Shown piece after piece: positions 1 through 5,802 of a stretch of 6,164 bases of DNA (positions within the stretch are counted from its first letter, which is position 1; every line of letters begins with the position of its first letter). The position numbers and the translations under genes were made by a program. The stretch lies in contig DAOVFC010000037.1 of the NCBI GenBank assembly GCA_030668645.1, positions 1-6,164 on the forward strand, written 5' to 3'. A model generated the notes under the pieces. It saw only the letters and a program-made list of their open reading frames with translations. It was not told the origin of the DNA and made no database searches. Origin of the DNA: Candidatus Bathyarchaeota archaeon. GTDB taxonomy: Archaea > Thermoproteota > Bathyarchaeia > Bathyarchaeales > Bathycorpusculaceae.

Positions 1-1
1 T

Positions 2-340
2 CTACATTTCAGTTTCAATCTCACTTGTTTTGGCACTCCAGTTGTGAAGCATGAAGCCGCTTAAAGCCCAGTTTCTCCCAACTTTGTCTGCTACGCGCTC
101 ACCGATCTCAGCAGCCACACGCTTGTTCATACGTTTGATCCTACGAGTAATATGATGATATTTCAAACCGTAGCGATATACTTTACCGTAAATCATTCTA
201 GGCGCCAAACCAGCAGATCCAGCAGCACGAAGCACATTCAAGATCACTCTGTCTCGACTGTCACGACAAACCATGCTAACCAGATACTCAGAATCAAAAT
301 CTATGAGATGAGTTAAACCTTTACTAAGACCTCTGAGCAT
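2..340 (-). CDS. small winged-helix DNA-binding-like protein
   Basis: A 112-residue basic protein if the ATG at 340 is used. Residues about 28-92 read as a winged helix-turn-helix: a first helix (RDRVILNVLRAAG), a turn (SAGLAPRMIYGKV), a putative recognition helix rich in His, Arg and Lys (HHITRRIKRMNKRV), then an acidic/basic helix (EIGERVADKVG) and a hydrophobic end (WALSGFML). It probably binds DNA, so a regulator is the natural guess, but no ligand domain or metal site is visible and the target is unknown. The frame stays open to a GTG at 370; I prefer 340 because the first ten codons of the longer form overlap HAD-derived sequence in another frame. A start at the ATG near 274 would also keep the domain. 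None of these starts has a clear Shine-Dalgarno site. The stop is TAG at 2-4, so the gene is complete at its 3' end. Confidence 0.6.
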   Translation of the reverse strand: MLRGLSKGLTHLIDFDSEYLVSMVCRDSRDRVILNVLRAAGSAGLAPRMIYGKVYRYGLKYHHITRRIKRMNKRVAAEIGERVADKVGRNWALSGFMLHNWSAKTSEIETEM

Positions 341-586
341 GCATGCATATTGTGTGGGTTGGCTGTTCACAGGGAGACGTGATCTTTTCAGGATACCTGT
401 TGTTCCATCTGAACAGAATCGTCTTCATGCCCAGCTTGTTGGCTCTGAGAATCCTTAGAGATTCTATCTCCAACCATCACAGCTTCCGCGGGTCCAACAT
501 CTAGGGCTCCCAAAGCCTCCAGAAATATCTTTTCATCTGGTTTTTCACAACCCATGTCAACAGATGTGACGACAACGTCGAAACAA
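324..586 (-). pseudogene. HAD-superfamily hydrolase, truncated and frameshifted
   Basis: This is the C-terminal half of a haloacid-dehalogenase-like phosphatase. Reading leftward, FDVVVTSVDMGCEKPDEKIF carries the motif III lysine region, and EAVMVGDRISKD carries the motif IV acidic pair (GDxxxxD). The frame breaks at about 450-453: the original frame runs off to a stop at 388 as junk (SQSQQAGHEDD), while the next frame resumes typical HAD sequence, ILRANKLGMKTILFRWNN followed by RYPEKITSPCEQPTHTI, and stops at 324. A two-base loss in the codons for Asp-Ile explains the shift (inference). Upstream of about 586 the family's N-terminal half, with the catalytic DxD motif and cap domain, cannot be found in any minus-strand frame, and in-frame stops occur at about 631 and 658. 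The remnant therefore cannot be active. A sequencing error could explain the shift but not the missing half. Confidence 0.75.
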
Positions 587-889
587 TACTCAGGCTGTCG
601 TTCCGAGTTTTTGTACACGTGGCTGATTCAGGTGTTTGGATACGTTCTGCTTGCAAGCTATGAAGAGCAGCATCTTCTTAGAGATTGTGAAAAGGAATAC
701 CCGCAGCACAGACAGAAAGTTCCCTTCATTTTGCCCATTCCACGCTCAACGAAAATCCCTGAAACTTTTTCAACGATGGTGACAGCACCAATTATTGCGT
801 TTCCTCTCACATTCTTGAAGCAAAATTCCATCTTAATACCAAAAAATGAATTCTTAATCTTCATCTCGAATTCATAAGACACTTTAGTA
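587..889. other. gap without a supported gene
   Basis: No gene is convincing here. A minus-strand frame is open from 894 to 658 (78 codons from TTG, or fewer from an ATG near 858) and encodes KNVRGNAIIGAVTIVEKVSGIF, but it has no ribosome site, has stops between it and the HAD remnant in the same frame, and ends in a Cys/Ser-rich tail. It may be a decayed coding piece, perhaps unrelated to the HAD gene. The plus-strand frame at 554-877 runs antisense through the HAD remnant and looks like a shadow. Confidence 0.4.
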
Positions 890-905
890 CTCAATCCGTA
901 TTGAG
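890..905. promoter_or_regulatory. 16-nt palindrome upstream of sepF promoter
   Basis: CTCAAT-CCGT-ATTGAG is a perfect 6-bp inverted repeat with a 4-nt spacer. It ends about 10 nt before the sepF promoter core, a position suited to a regulator-binding site. It is not followed by a T-run on the plus strand, so it is not an obvious terminator. A perfect 6-4-6 palindrome is expected about once by chance in this length of DNA, so the call rests mainly on its position. Confidence 0.3.
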
Positions 906-915
906 AATTCAGAGG

Positions 916-930
916 CGTAATTTAAGAAAC
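916..930 (+). promoter_or_regulatory. sepF promoter (TATA-like box)
   Basis: CGTA followed by ATTTAAGAAAC resembles the other two promoter cores in the window (minus strand near 3985-4004, plus strand near 6107-6126). A TATA centre near 925 puts transcription start near 950, leaving a leader of about 25 nt that contains the ribosome site at 963-970. A second T/A run (TTTAAA, 932-937) would place the start within that ribosome site, so I favour the first. Confidence 0.5.
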
Positions 931-974
931 GTTTAAACTCTCAAAAGGTAAATAAAGTGTTAGAGAGGAGAAGC

Positions 975-1346
975 TTGCCAGGTTTAGGACATATGTTCCG
1001 TAAATCCAAGAAAGCCGAAAAGAAAGAAGCCGTCAAAATTGAGGTTAAGGGTGCCCCCGGCAAAACCTATCTGAAGGCTATGCCCCTCCGTGACTTGTCA
1101 GACTTAGACGCCGTGAAAAGCGAAGTGAACTCGGGGAACATTCTGATTCTAAGAGTAACTCCTCTCGCTAACAAGAGCGTTGAGGACATCAAACGCGCAG
1201 TGAACGAGCTATGCGAGTTCGCTGAATCGGTTGGTGGAGACATCGCCCGCCTAGGCGAAGAAAGAGTTGTCATCTGTCCACCAAACGTGAAGATATGGCG
1301 GGAAAAACAGGCGGTACCCAGCGAACCTACACCTACAGCAGCCTGA
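975..1346 (+). CDS. sepF: cell division protein SepF (archaeal type)
   Basis: SepF anchors the FtsZ ring to the membrane in the many archaea that divide by FtsZ. The protein (123 residues from TTG) begins with a short hydrophobic/basic stretch (PGLGHMFRKSKK) that fits the amphipathic membrane-targeting helix, then a charged linker. The SepF core occupies about residues 29-110: KTYLKAMPLRDLSDL, NSGNILILRVTPLANKSVEDIKRAV, and the signature GGDIARLGEERVVICPP. Length suits archaeal SepF. The TTG at 975 is chosen because a strong purine-rich ribosome site (GAGAGGAG, 963-970) ends 4 nt before it; GTG at 957 lies upstream of that site and ATG at 993 is 22 nt beyond it. The 3' end overlaps convergent aCPSF1 by 14 nt. 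ftsZ is not in the window. Confidence 0.9.
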   Translation: MPGLGHMFRKSKKAEKKEAVKIEVKGAPGKTYLKAMPLRDLSDLDAVKSEVNSGNILILRVTPLANKSVEDIKRAVNELCEFAESVGGDIARLGEERVVICPPNVKIWREKQAVPSEPTPTAA

Positions 1347-3252
1347 TGGTCTCCATAACCGCTGGTACAACTGTTTGAATTCTTAATCTCCTCTGAATGA
1401 AATTTGCTATGCTGAAGCATTTTGCTTTCTCACCGTGACAGACAATGACCCTCTCAGGCCTCGGTGTAACATGAGTTATATAATTGATTATCTGTCGCCT
1501 GTCCGAGTGCCCGGAGAAACCTGCAATCGACTCGACGTGCAGTTCGACCTTCACAACTTGCATTTTTCCTTCACTGTTTATCATAGGGACTCCTGTTATA
1601 CCTTTCTGCACCCTTCTTCCCAAGGTGCCTTCGATCTGGTAGCTTACGAACACTATTGTGTTTCTCTCGTCTGGCGCTAAGCTTTTGAAGTACTCTATCC
1701 CAGGTCCTCCTTCAAGCATTCCGGAGGTGGCCATGATAATGCAGGGTTCGCCTTCCACTATCTCTTGCCTGACGCTTGGATGCTCAACAATCGTGAAATA
1801 GTCTGACTGAAACGGGTTAACCCCGTTGCGGAGTATGCTGCTACGAACCTCTCTGCCCAGATACTCTGGATAAGCTGTGTGAATAGCCGTTGCCTCAGAG
1901 ATCATTCCTTCGATGAATACGGGCGCTTCTTTCATCAATCCACGCCGCATGTAACCGTCAACGACAAGCATTATTTCCTGAGCTCTGCCCACGGCTGGCA
2001 CCGGAATCAAAACCTTACCCTTGCGCTCTAGAGTCTTGTTCACAACGGCTGTTAAACGTTCCTCGGCTTCAAGCCTTGAGGGCATAATGTCGTTGGGAGC
2101 GCCGTAGGTGCTCTCCGTTATCATGGTTTCCACCCTTGGGAACTCCGTTTCAGCGGCTTCCAGTAGCATGGTTCTAGCGTACTTATGGTCACCGGTGTAG
2201 ACGATGTTGTGCAAGCCTTCGCCTACGTGTAGGTGAATTACCGAGGAGCCTAGGATGTGGCCTGCATTGTGCAAGGTCAAACGCATGTCTGGAGCGATAT
2301 CCGTTACAACGCCGTGTCTTAAGGGAATCGTGTGCAATACACATTCTCGGACGTCTCTCTGGTCGTAGGGTGCCATTACGCCCTGTTTGCTTGCGACATC
2401 CAAGTAATCCAGCTGAAGTAGCGTCATCAGGTTTGAGGTTGGAGCCGAACAGTAGACTGGACCGTCGTATCCGTATTTGTAGAGGAAGGGCACCAAACCG
2501 CAGTGGTCGAGGTGAGCGTGGCTTATGATAACGGCGTCTAAGGAGTCGAGTTCAAATTCTGGAGCGTCAAGTCTCGGAAAGGCTTTAAATGGCTTTGAAG
2601 AACCTGGGTTGATGCCGCAGTCCAGCAACGCGTTGCTTTCTCTCGTTTGAATTAGAAAAGCCGACCTTCCGACCTCTTGAACCCCGCCGAGCACCGTGAT
2701 TCGGACATCTCCGACTTCAAAAGTTTTAGGTCTGAAAATTCTTTCACCTATCGTGCGGAGTATTCTCTCCCTTTCCTTGGTTTCTGAATGAAGATAATGG
2801 CGCATGTTGGTTACGATTTTGGATTTTATCGGAGGGCTTCTTAGGACATGTGGCCGCCATTTGGTCTGCCTTATGATTTCCTGCAAAACTGTTCCATTCC
2901 TTCCGATGGCGAGCCCTGGTTTTTTGGCTTCGATTATTATTTCGCCGAGGCTTGGGTCAAAACTTATGTTCGTCACCTCAGCTTCAGGTGAGACTATTTC
3001 ACGTGTTATCCTTTCAGCGTCTTTCTCTGGCAGTCTCACCGAAGGGTCGGAGCGTATGACTATTCTTTTCCTTATGACATTGACGATATCTGCGATTACG
3101 TTGCTTTGTTCAACTAGAACTTCTGGTTTCTTGGTGTATACCGCAAGCGTCGGCCCCTCGTATTCTATCCGCGTCACTTCGGCTTGCTTCGGAACGTGCT
3201 CTAGAATGTACTGGCTTATCTCTATCTTGCCCCTTTCGAAGTTCGCCGCCAC
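1333..3252 (-). CDS. KH-domain beta-CASP ribonuclease aCPSF1 (FttA)
   Basis: Archaeal homologue of the CPSF73 cleavage factor: a zinc-dependent endo- and 5'-3' exoribonuclease that acts as the archaeal transcription termination factor (FttA) at U-rich 3' ends (established for the family). At 639 residues it has full family length. The N-terminal region to about 180 contains KH modules with GRNG at 117-120. The metallo-beta-lactamase part has HAHLDH at 245-250, the motif 3 histidine in AGH (332) and the motif 4 aspartate in YTGD (355). The beta-CASP part has motif A Glu380 (ITES), motif B His582 (GFSGHSD) and motif C His606 (CHGE). All metal ligands are present, so it should be active. It starts at GTG, 12 nt after the psmB stop, with AGGAAG 8 nt upstream of the start, overlapping the psmB stop codon. 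Its last 14 nt overlap sepF on the other strand. Confidence 0.97.
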   Translation of the reverse strand: MAANFERGKIEISQYILEHVPKQAEVTRIEYEGPTLAVYTKKPEVLVEQSNVIADIVNVIRKRIVIRSDPSVRLPEKDAERITREIVSPEAEVTNISFDPSLGEIIIEAKKPGLAIGRNGTVLQEIIRQTKWRPHVLRSPPIKSKIVTNMRHYLHSETKERERILRTIGERIFRPKTFEVGDVRITVLGGVQEVGRSAFLIQTRESNALLDCGINPGSSKPFKAFPRLDAPEFELDSLDAVIISHAHLDHCGLVPFLYKYGYDGPVYCSAPTSNLMTLLQLDYLDVASKQGVMAPYDQRDVRECVLHTIPLRHGVVTDIAPDMRLTLHNAGHILGSSVIHLHVGEGLHNIVYTGDHKYARTMLLEAAETEFPRVETMITESTYGAPNDIMPSRLEAEERLTAVVNKTLERKGKVLIPVPAVGRAQEIMLVVDGYMRRGLMKEAPVFIEGMISEATAIHTAYPEYLGREVRSSILRNGVNPFQSDYFTIVEHPSVRQEIVEGEPCIIMATSGMLEGGPGIEYFKSLAPDERNTIVFVSYQIEGTLGRRVQKGITGVPMINSEGKMQVVKVELHVESIAGFSGHSDRRQIINYITHVTPRPERVIVCHGEKAKCFSIANFIQRRLRIQTVVPAVMETIRLL

Positions 3253-3264
3253 GACTTATACTTC

Positions 3265-3903
3265 CTAGTTTGCCAGAATTCGCCTCTTCTCTTCGTCGAC
3301 CAACGATCGATACCCCTTCTCGTCTATTACTGCCACGTCGAAACTGTCTCCGCTCGCCGCATCCCTTTTCATGGCTGAACCAACAGCCTTAACAACCACG
3401 GGCAGAACATCTTTAATTGACGTGTCTTCCTTGTATTTGTCTTCTAAGACACCGTAGGCTATCGGCGATCCAGAACCCGTGGCAACGCATTTTTCCTCCG
3501 TTAAGCTACCTAAGGGGTCCAGTGAAAACACGTGTGGACCAGTGTCGTCTACGCCGCCTATCAGAACCTGGGCGATTAACGGTGCATATCTGGCTGAGAA
3601 AAGCAGGTTCGCAATCAGCCTTGCAGCAGAGTTCACTGGTAAAGGTCTGCCTATGTTCAGTCTGTAAAGCTGTGCGTTTGCCGTTAATATATCCACGGTT
3701 CTCTGGGCGTCGGCGACGCTTCCAGAGATAGTCATGGCTAGGTGGTCGTCTATCCTGTATATTTTCTTCCCGTGCTTATGGGCCACGTAGAAGCCCATGG
3801 TTACACGTGTATCCGAAGCTAGGATTACGCCATCTTTGCACACGACACCTATCGTTGTTGTTCCCTTTAACACCAACCGATCAGTCGCATCATTATTTAT
3901 CAT
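3265..3903 (-). CDS. psmB: 20S proteasome beta subunit
   Basis: Catalytic subunit of the archaeal 20S proteasome, which degrades unfolded proteins in the cytoplasm. The 212-residue precursor carries a 14-residue propeptide ending in Gly14; autocleavage exposes Thr15 (TTTIG), the nucleophile. In mature numbering Asp17 (ASD) and Lys33 (GKK) are in their canonical places. GSGSPIAYG (143-151) and DAASGDS (181-187) supply the serine and aspartate that support the active site, offset by one residue from the Thermoplasma enzyme. The ATG at 3903 gives the short propeptide normal for archaea. A GGGAG site lies 10 nt before it but only 6 nt before an out-of-frame ATG at 3907 (see findings). It is first in an operon with aCPSF1. 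The alpha subunit and the ATPase are not in the window. Confidence 0.97.
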   Translation of the reverse strand: MINNDATDRLVLKGTTTIGVVCKDGVILASDTRVTMGFYVAHKHGKKIYRIDDHLAMTISGSVADAQRTVDILTANAQLYRLNIGRPLPVNSAARLIANLLFSARYAPLIAQVLIGGVDDTGPHVFSLDPLGSLTEEKCVATGSGSPIAYGVLEDKYKEDTSIKDVLPVVVKAVGSAMKRDAASGDSFDVAVIDEKGYRSLVDEEKRRILAN

Positions 3904-3984
3904 TCATTCGTTTCTCCCAAAACCTAAACACGTCACACGGAATTACTTCGCTAGGAAGCAGCATCATGTAATCAGATTCATGAT

Positions 3985-4004
3985 GTTTATTAACATTACG
4001 GTTG
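3985..4004 (-). promoter_or_regulatory. psmB-aCPSF1 operon promoter
   Basis: On the minus strand CAACCGTA (4004-3997), three bases, then the TATA-like box TTAATAAAC (3993-3985). Start of transcription about 25 nt further would fall near 3963, giving a 5' leader of about 60 nt before psmB. The same arrangement, with the same 8-mer and spacing, recurs at 6107-6126 on the plus strand, which supports it as a real promoter. It overlaps the stop codon of the gene remnant at 3996-4208. Confidence 0.55.
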
Positions 4005-4208
4005 AACTGTGCGGTTGCTGTTTTTAACTTCGTTTAGTAGTTCTTTTCTGAGCATTTGTTTTAGTGTTGTTCGTAGGGTTTGTATTTCGTGTTCTTGTGT
4101 GTCTGCGGGTCCAAGGTATGTTCGGTGTGGTTGGGTTAGGGCTTCCTTGACTAAGACTTTTTCGGCGTCGTAGTCTAGGCGCGCGAAGAATGGAAAGAAC
4201 CAGAAAGA
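3996..4208 (-). pseudogene. 5'-truncated remnant of an unrecognised gene
   Basis: This frame has no plausible start: it opens after a TAG at 4209-4211 and its only methionine comes late. Yet it reads like real protein for about 70 residues: FWFFPFFARLDYDAEKVLVK, then EALTQPHRTYLGPADTQEHE, then a charged helix IQTLRTTLKQMLRKELLNEV, ending in NSNRTVQP and TAA. It is probably the C-terminal end of a gene whose front was lost or moved. I do not recognise the family. The overlapping open frame at 4024-4215 from ATG (Arg/Thr/Asn-rich) looks like its shadow. It lies upstream of psmB on the same strand, so it may once have been psmB's neighbour. Confidence 0.45.
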
Positions 4209-4352
4209 CTAACATTCACGCGCAAATTGAAGTAGAAAAAATGAGGGAATGCGGGACATACCTCCATGTGGTAGGGGTTCAAATTCCACCGCCTGCACCG
4301 TTGCAGGATTTATGCGTTAATTAGATAAGGTTGGGAACTGTAGTGGAATGGT
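4209..4352. other. intergenic stretch with palindrome and weak TATA
   Basis: A perfect inverted repeat CCTGCA-CCGT-TGCAGG lies at 4292-4307. Directly after it comes ATTTATGCG (4308-4316), a weak TATA-like box that would place transcription start about 15-20 nt before the methyltransferase gene at 4353. The piece GGGGTTCAAATTCCACC (4274-4290) recalls a tRNA T-arm, but its stem pairs in only two or three positions and no CCA or acceptor partner is present, so I do not call a tRNA. Confidence 0.35.
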
Positions 4353-4988
4353 ATGAAAGAACCGAAGCACCCTAGAATGGGCAAGGAGTTCCCGTATACA
4401 GACCAGATACTACTTTTGTCTGCTGTATTGTTTTTTGCAGTTTGGATCTCAGATTCCTTTGTTTTTAGACTCTCTGATAGATTTGTGGGTTTTGTTCCAG
4501 ACGTTATTCGTATAGCATTTTTTGTTGGCTTGGAGATCTCTGCTATCGTGTTAGGATTCTACTCGCATGAAGCTTTGTTTGGCAAGAAAAGCGTGAAATT
4601 CACTTTAATAACTGATGGTGTGTTTGCTCATGTTCGCCATCCACTATACCTGAGTATTCTTCTAGCATATCTCGGCTTTTTCTTTGGCTCAATGTCGCTT
4701 ATTTCGCTGATTCCATGGATTTGTTATGCTGTCCTTTTTGATAAGATGGCCAGTTATGAAGAGGAAGATCTAGTGAGAATATTTGGCGACAAGTATGTTG
4801 AATATAGCAAAAGAGTCCCAAAATGGTTTCTCACACCTCTGCGAAAGAGCTCGCGTGAACAGATGAGCGAGGACGTGGAGGGTGATGGAGTTGGCCATTA
4901 TTTACTATTGAAGAAAGGGGGTTTTGCGGGTGATATCTCCATTTGTCGCTGGTTCAAACACGTCCTCGATACCACAATGTTGTTTTGA
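4353..4988 (+). CDS. isoprenylcysteine carboxyl methyltransferase-family membrane protein
   Basis: An integral-membrane SAM-dependent methyltransferase of the ICMT/phospholipid methyltransferase fold. Hydrophobic segments lie at about residues 18-38, 46-70 and 98-128, the last probably a helical hairpin. The signature is complete: a basic/aromatic approach (LITDGVFAHVRHPLYL, with RHP at 95-97), an acidic patch EEEDL (136-140) after the last membrane segment, and FGDKYVEYSKRVPKWF, typical of the SAM-binding end. The real substrate is unknown; archaeal members are rarely assigned and may methylate lipids or small molecules. After about residue 163 the family's conserved part ends, and the last 48 residues are an unusual tail with no clear homology. 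Start ATG 4353 has no strong ribosome site; ATG at 4377 is an alternative that keeps all motifs. It is not obviously in an operon. Confidence 0.8.
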   Translation: MKEPKHPRMGKEFPYTDQILLLSAVLFFAVWISDSFVFRLSDRFVGFVPDVIRIAFFVGLEISAIVLGFYSHEALFGKKSVKFTLITDGVFAHVRHPLYLSILLAYLGFFFGSMSLISLIPWICYAVLFDKMASYEEEDLVRIFGDKYVEYSKRVPKWFLTPLRKSSREQMSEDVEGDGVGHYLLLKKGGFAGDISICRWFKHVLDTTMLF

Positions 4989-5061
4989 CATGAGCCCAAA
5001 ACGGTTTACTTCGTCTTTCGGAAGAAGAGCTTGATCTCGCTTTCATGCACCTTAGGAAGTG

Positions 5062-5071
5062 AAATATATAG
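5062..5071 (+). promoter_or_regulatory. TATA box of the TPR-like gene
   Basis: AAATATATAG preceded by the purine-rich GGAAGTG (BRE-like). A start about 25 nt downstream falls near 5092, just before the ribosome site AAGGTGAT at 5093-5100, giving a leader of about 15 nt. A second A/T-rich piece (AATTATATG, 5077-5085) is possible but would put the start inside the coding region. Confidence 0.5.
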
Positions 5072-5106
5072 ATAAGAATTATATGTTTTTTTAAGGTGAT
5101 TGCAGC

Positions 5107-5568
5107 TTGACTGAAGAAAAGAAACACTTAGAAGAAGAACATAAGAAGTTTGCAGTTGGCCTATTCAACTTCACTTGGAGCCTTTTGGACAAGAAGGATA
5201 GAACTGAAGAGGAAGATGACAAGATGATTCATGCTGCTCATGCCTCTCGTTATCACTGGGGTGAAATCGGAAAGCCTGTACACTTTGAACGAGGTGAATG
5301 GCAAATCTCAAGAGTATACTCAGTTCTGAAAAGAAGTGAACCCGCGCTCTACCATGCAAAGAGATGTTTGGCGATCTGCAAAGAGATCAAAATAGGAGGT
5401 TTCGACATAGCCTTCGCGTATGAGGCAATGGCAAGAGCACACGCTATGGCAGGTGACAAGTCAGAGTGCCAAAAGTTCCTACAGTTGGCAAAGGAAGCAG
5501 GCGAGAAAATCAAAAAGAAAGAAGACAGAGAATACTTCTCCGGCGAGCTCGAAACAATTAAATGCTAG
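5107..5568 (+). CDS. conserved TPR-like helical protein, function unknown
   Basis: A 153-residue soluble, wholly helical protein. The N-terminal 45 residues are highly charged (TEEKKHLEEEHKKF, then a Trp/Phe helix, then DRTEEEDDK). The conserved-looking core is MIHAAHASRYHWGEIGKPVH (about 40-59), FERGEWQISRVYSVLKRSEP (60-79) and ALYHAKRCLAICKEI (80-94). Next comes FDIAFAYEAMARAHAMAGDK (about 99-118), which has tetratricopeptide character, and a Lys/Glu-rich end. I recall similar unnamed proteins in bacteria and archaea, so horizontal spread is plausible, but I cannot verify this here. No catalytic motif, signal or membrane segment is seen; helical repeats suggest protein binding. The TTG start is fixed by AAGGTGAT (5093-5100), complementary to the archaeal 16S 3' end and 6 nt upstream. 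The gene has its own promoter. Confidence 0.8.
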   Translation: MTEEKKHLEEEHKKFAVGLFNFTWSLLDKKDRTEEEDDKMIHAAHASRYHWGEIGKPVHFERGEWQISRVYSVLKRSEPALYHAKRCLAICKEIKIGGFDIAFAYEAMARAHAMAGDKSECQKFLQLAKEAGEKIKKKEDREYFSGELETIKC

Positions 5569-5669
5569 AAAAAAAAGGATATGTTCTGTTGCAGGTGTAG
5601 ATTTTGTATGCTGTTCCAGCGGATAGCTTACCACCACAAGTTTCAAGGGAATACATCCAATAGTTGTGA
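5569..5669. other. non-coding or decayed stretch
   Basis: It begins with an A-rich run just after the stop of the TPR-like gene. All minus-strand frames here are short; one reads LSAGTAYKIYTCN (about 5590-5628), which could be the shifted continuation of the remnant at 5670-5802, but the connecting frame is ambiguous. The plus-strand frame 5581-5772 is Cys-rich, has no ribosome site, and is antisense to that remnant, so I do not call it a gene. Confidence 0.3.
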
Positions 5670-5802
5670 TCAAATATGGTTGTCCAGTTGCGTTTGTGTT
5701 TCTGAAAATGAAGATTCTGCTCTGAGTGTGGTTACTAGAGTGTATGTTCCGTTTGCAGTTCCTGTCAATTGAATGGAGTAGAGATCACGGATTGGAGCGC
5801 AC
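5670..5802 (-). pseudogene. remnant of a probable secreted/surface protein C-terminal domain
   Basis: The minus strand reads PIRDLYSIQLTGTANGTYTL followed by VTTLRAESSFSETQTQLDNHI and then a TGA at 5672-5670. The pattern of a beta strand, a Gly-Thr-rich turn, NGTYTL and alternating hydrophobic residues is what one sees in C-terminal beta-sandwich domains of archaeal extracellular proteins (pattern recognition, not a domain hit). There is no start: the frame opens only after an in-frame TGA within the adjacent tRNA fragment. The fragment is thus cut at both ends and abuts a tRNA 3' half, so it looks like a junction left by rearrangement. Confidence 0.4.

Noticed and set aside
554..877. Plus-strand frame of 107 codons
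   Set aside because: It is partly antisense to the recognisable HAD sequence and has no ribosome site or promoter.
658..894. Minus-strand frame of 78 codons upstream of the HAD remnant
   Set aside because: The TTG start lies in the palindrome at 890-905, there is no ribosome site, and the end is Cys/Ser-rich. It does not show HAD motif I. Left as a possible decayed piece only.
2804..3268. Long plus-strand frame opposite aCPSF1 and psmB
   Set aside because: It is antisense to the highly conserved N-terminal KH region of aCPSF1 and is a coding shadow.
4255..4300. tRNA T-arm-like GGGGTTCAAATTCCACC, perhaps a class II tRNA 3' half with a small variable arm (ACAT/ATGT)
   Set aside because: The T-stem does not pair properly, no 5' acceptor partner is present nearby and there is no tRNA-like 3' end. 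It also does not match the 5795-5829 fragment, so the two are not direct-repeat att sites.
4948..4965. GCTGGTTCAAACACG, another T-loop-like motif
   Set aside because: The flanks are not complementary, and the piece lies inside the methyltransferase reading frame.
5581..5772. Plus-strand Cys-rich frame starting MFCCRCRFCMLF
   Set aside because: No ribosome site; it is antisense to the more protein-like minus-strand frame and the cysteines do not form a zinc-ribbon pattern that continues.
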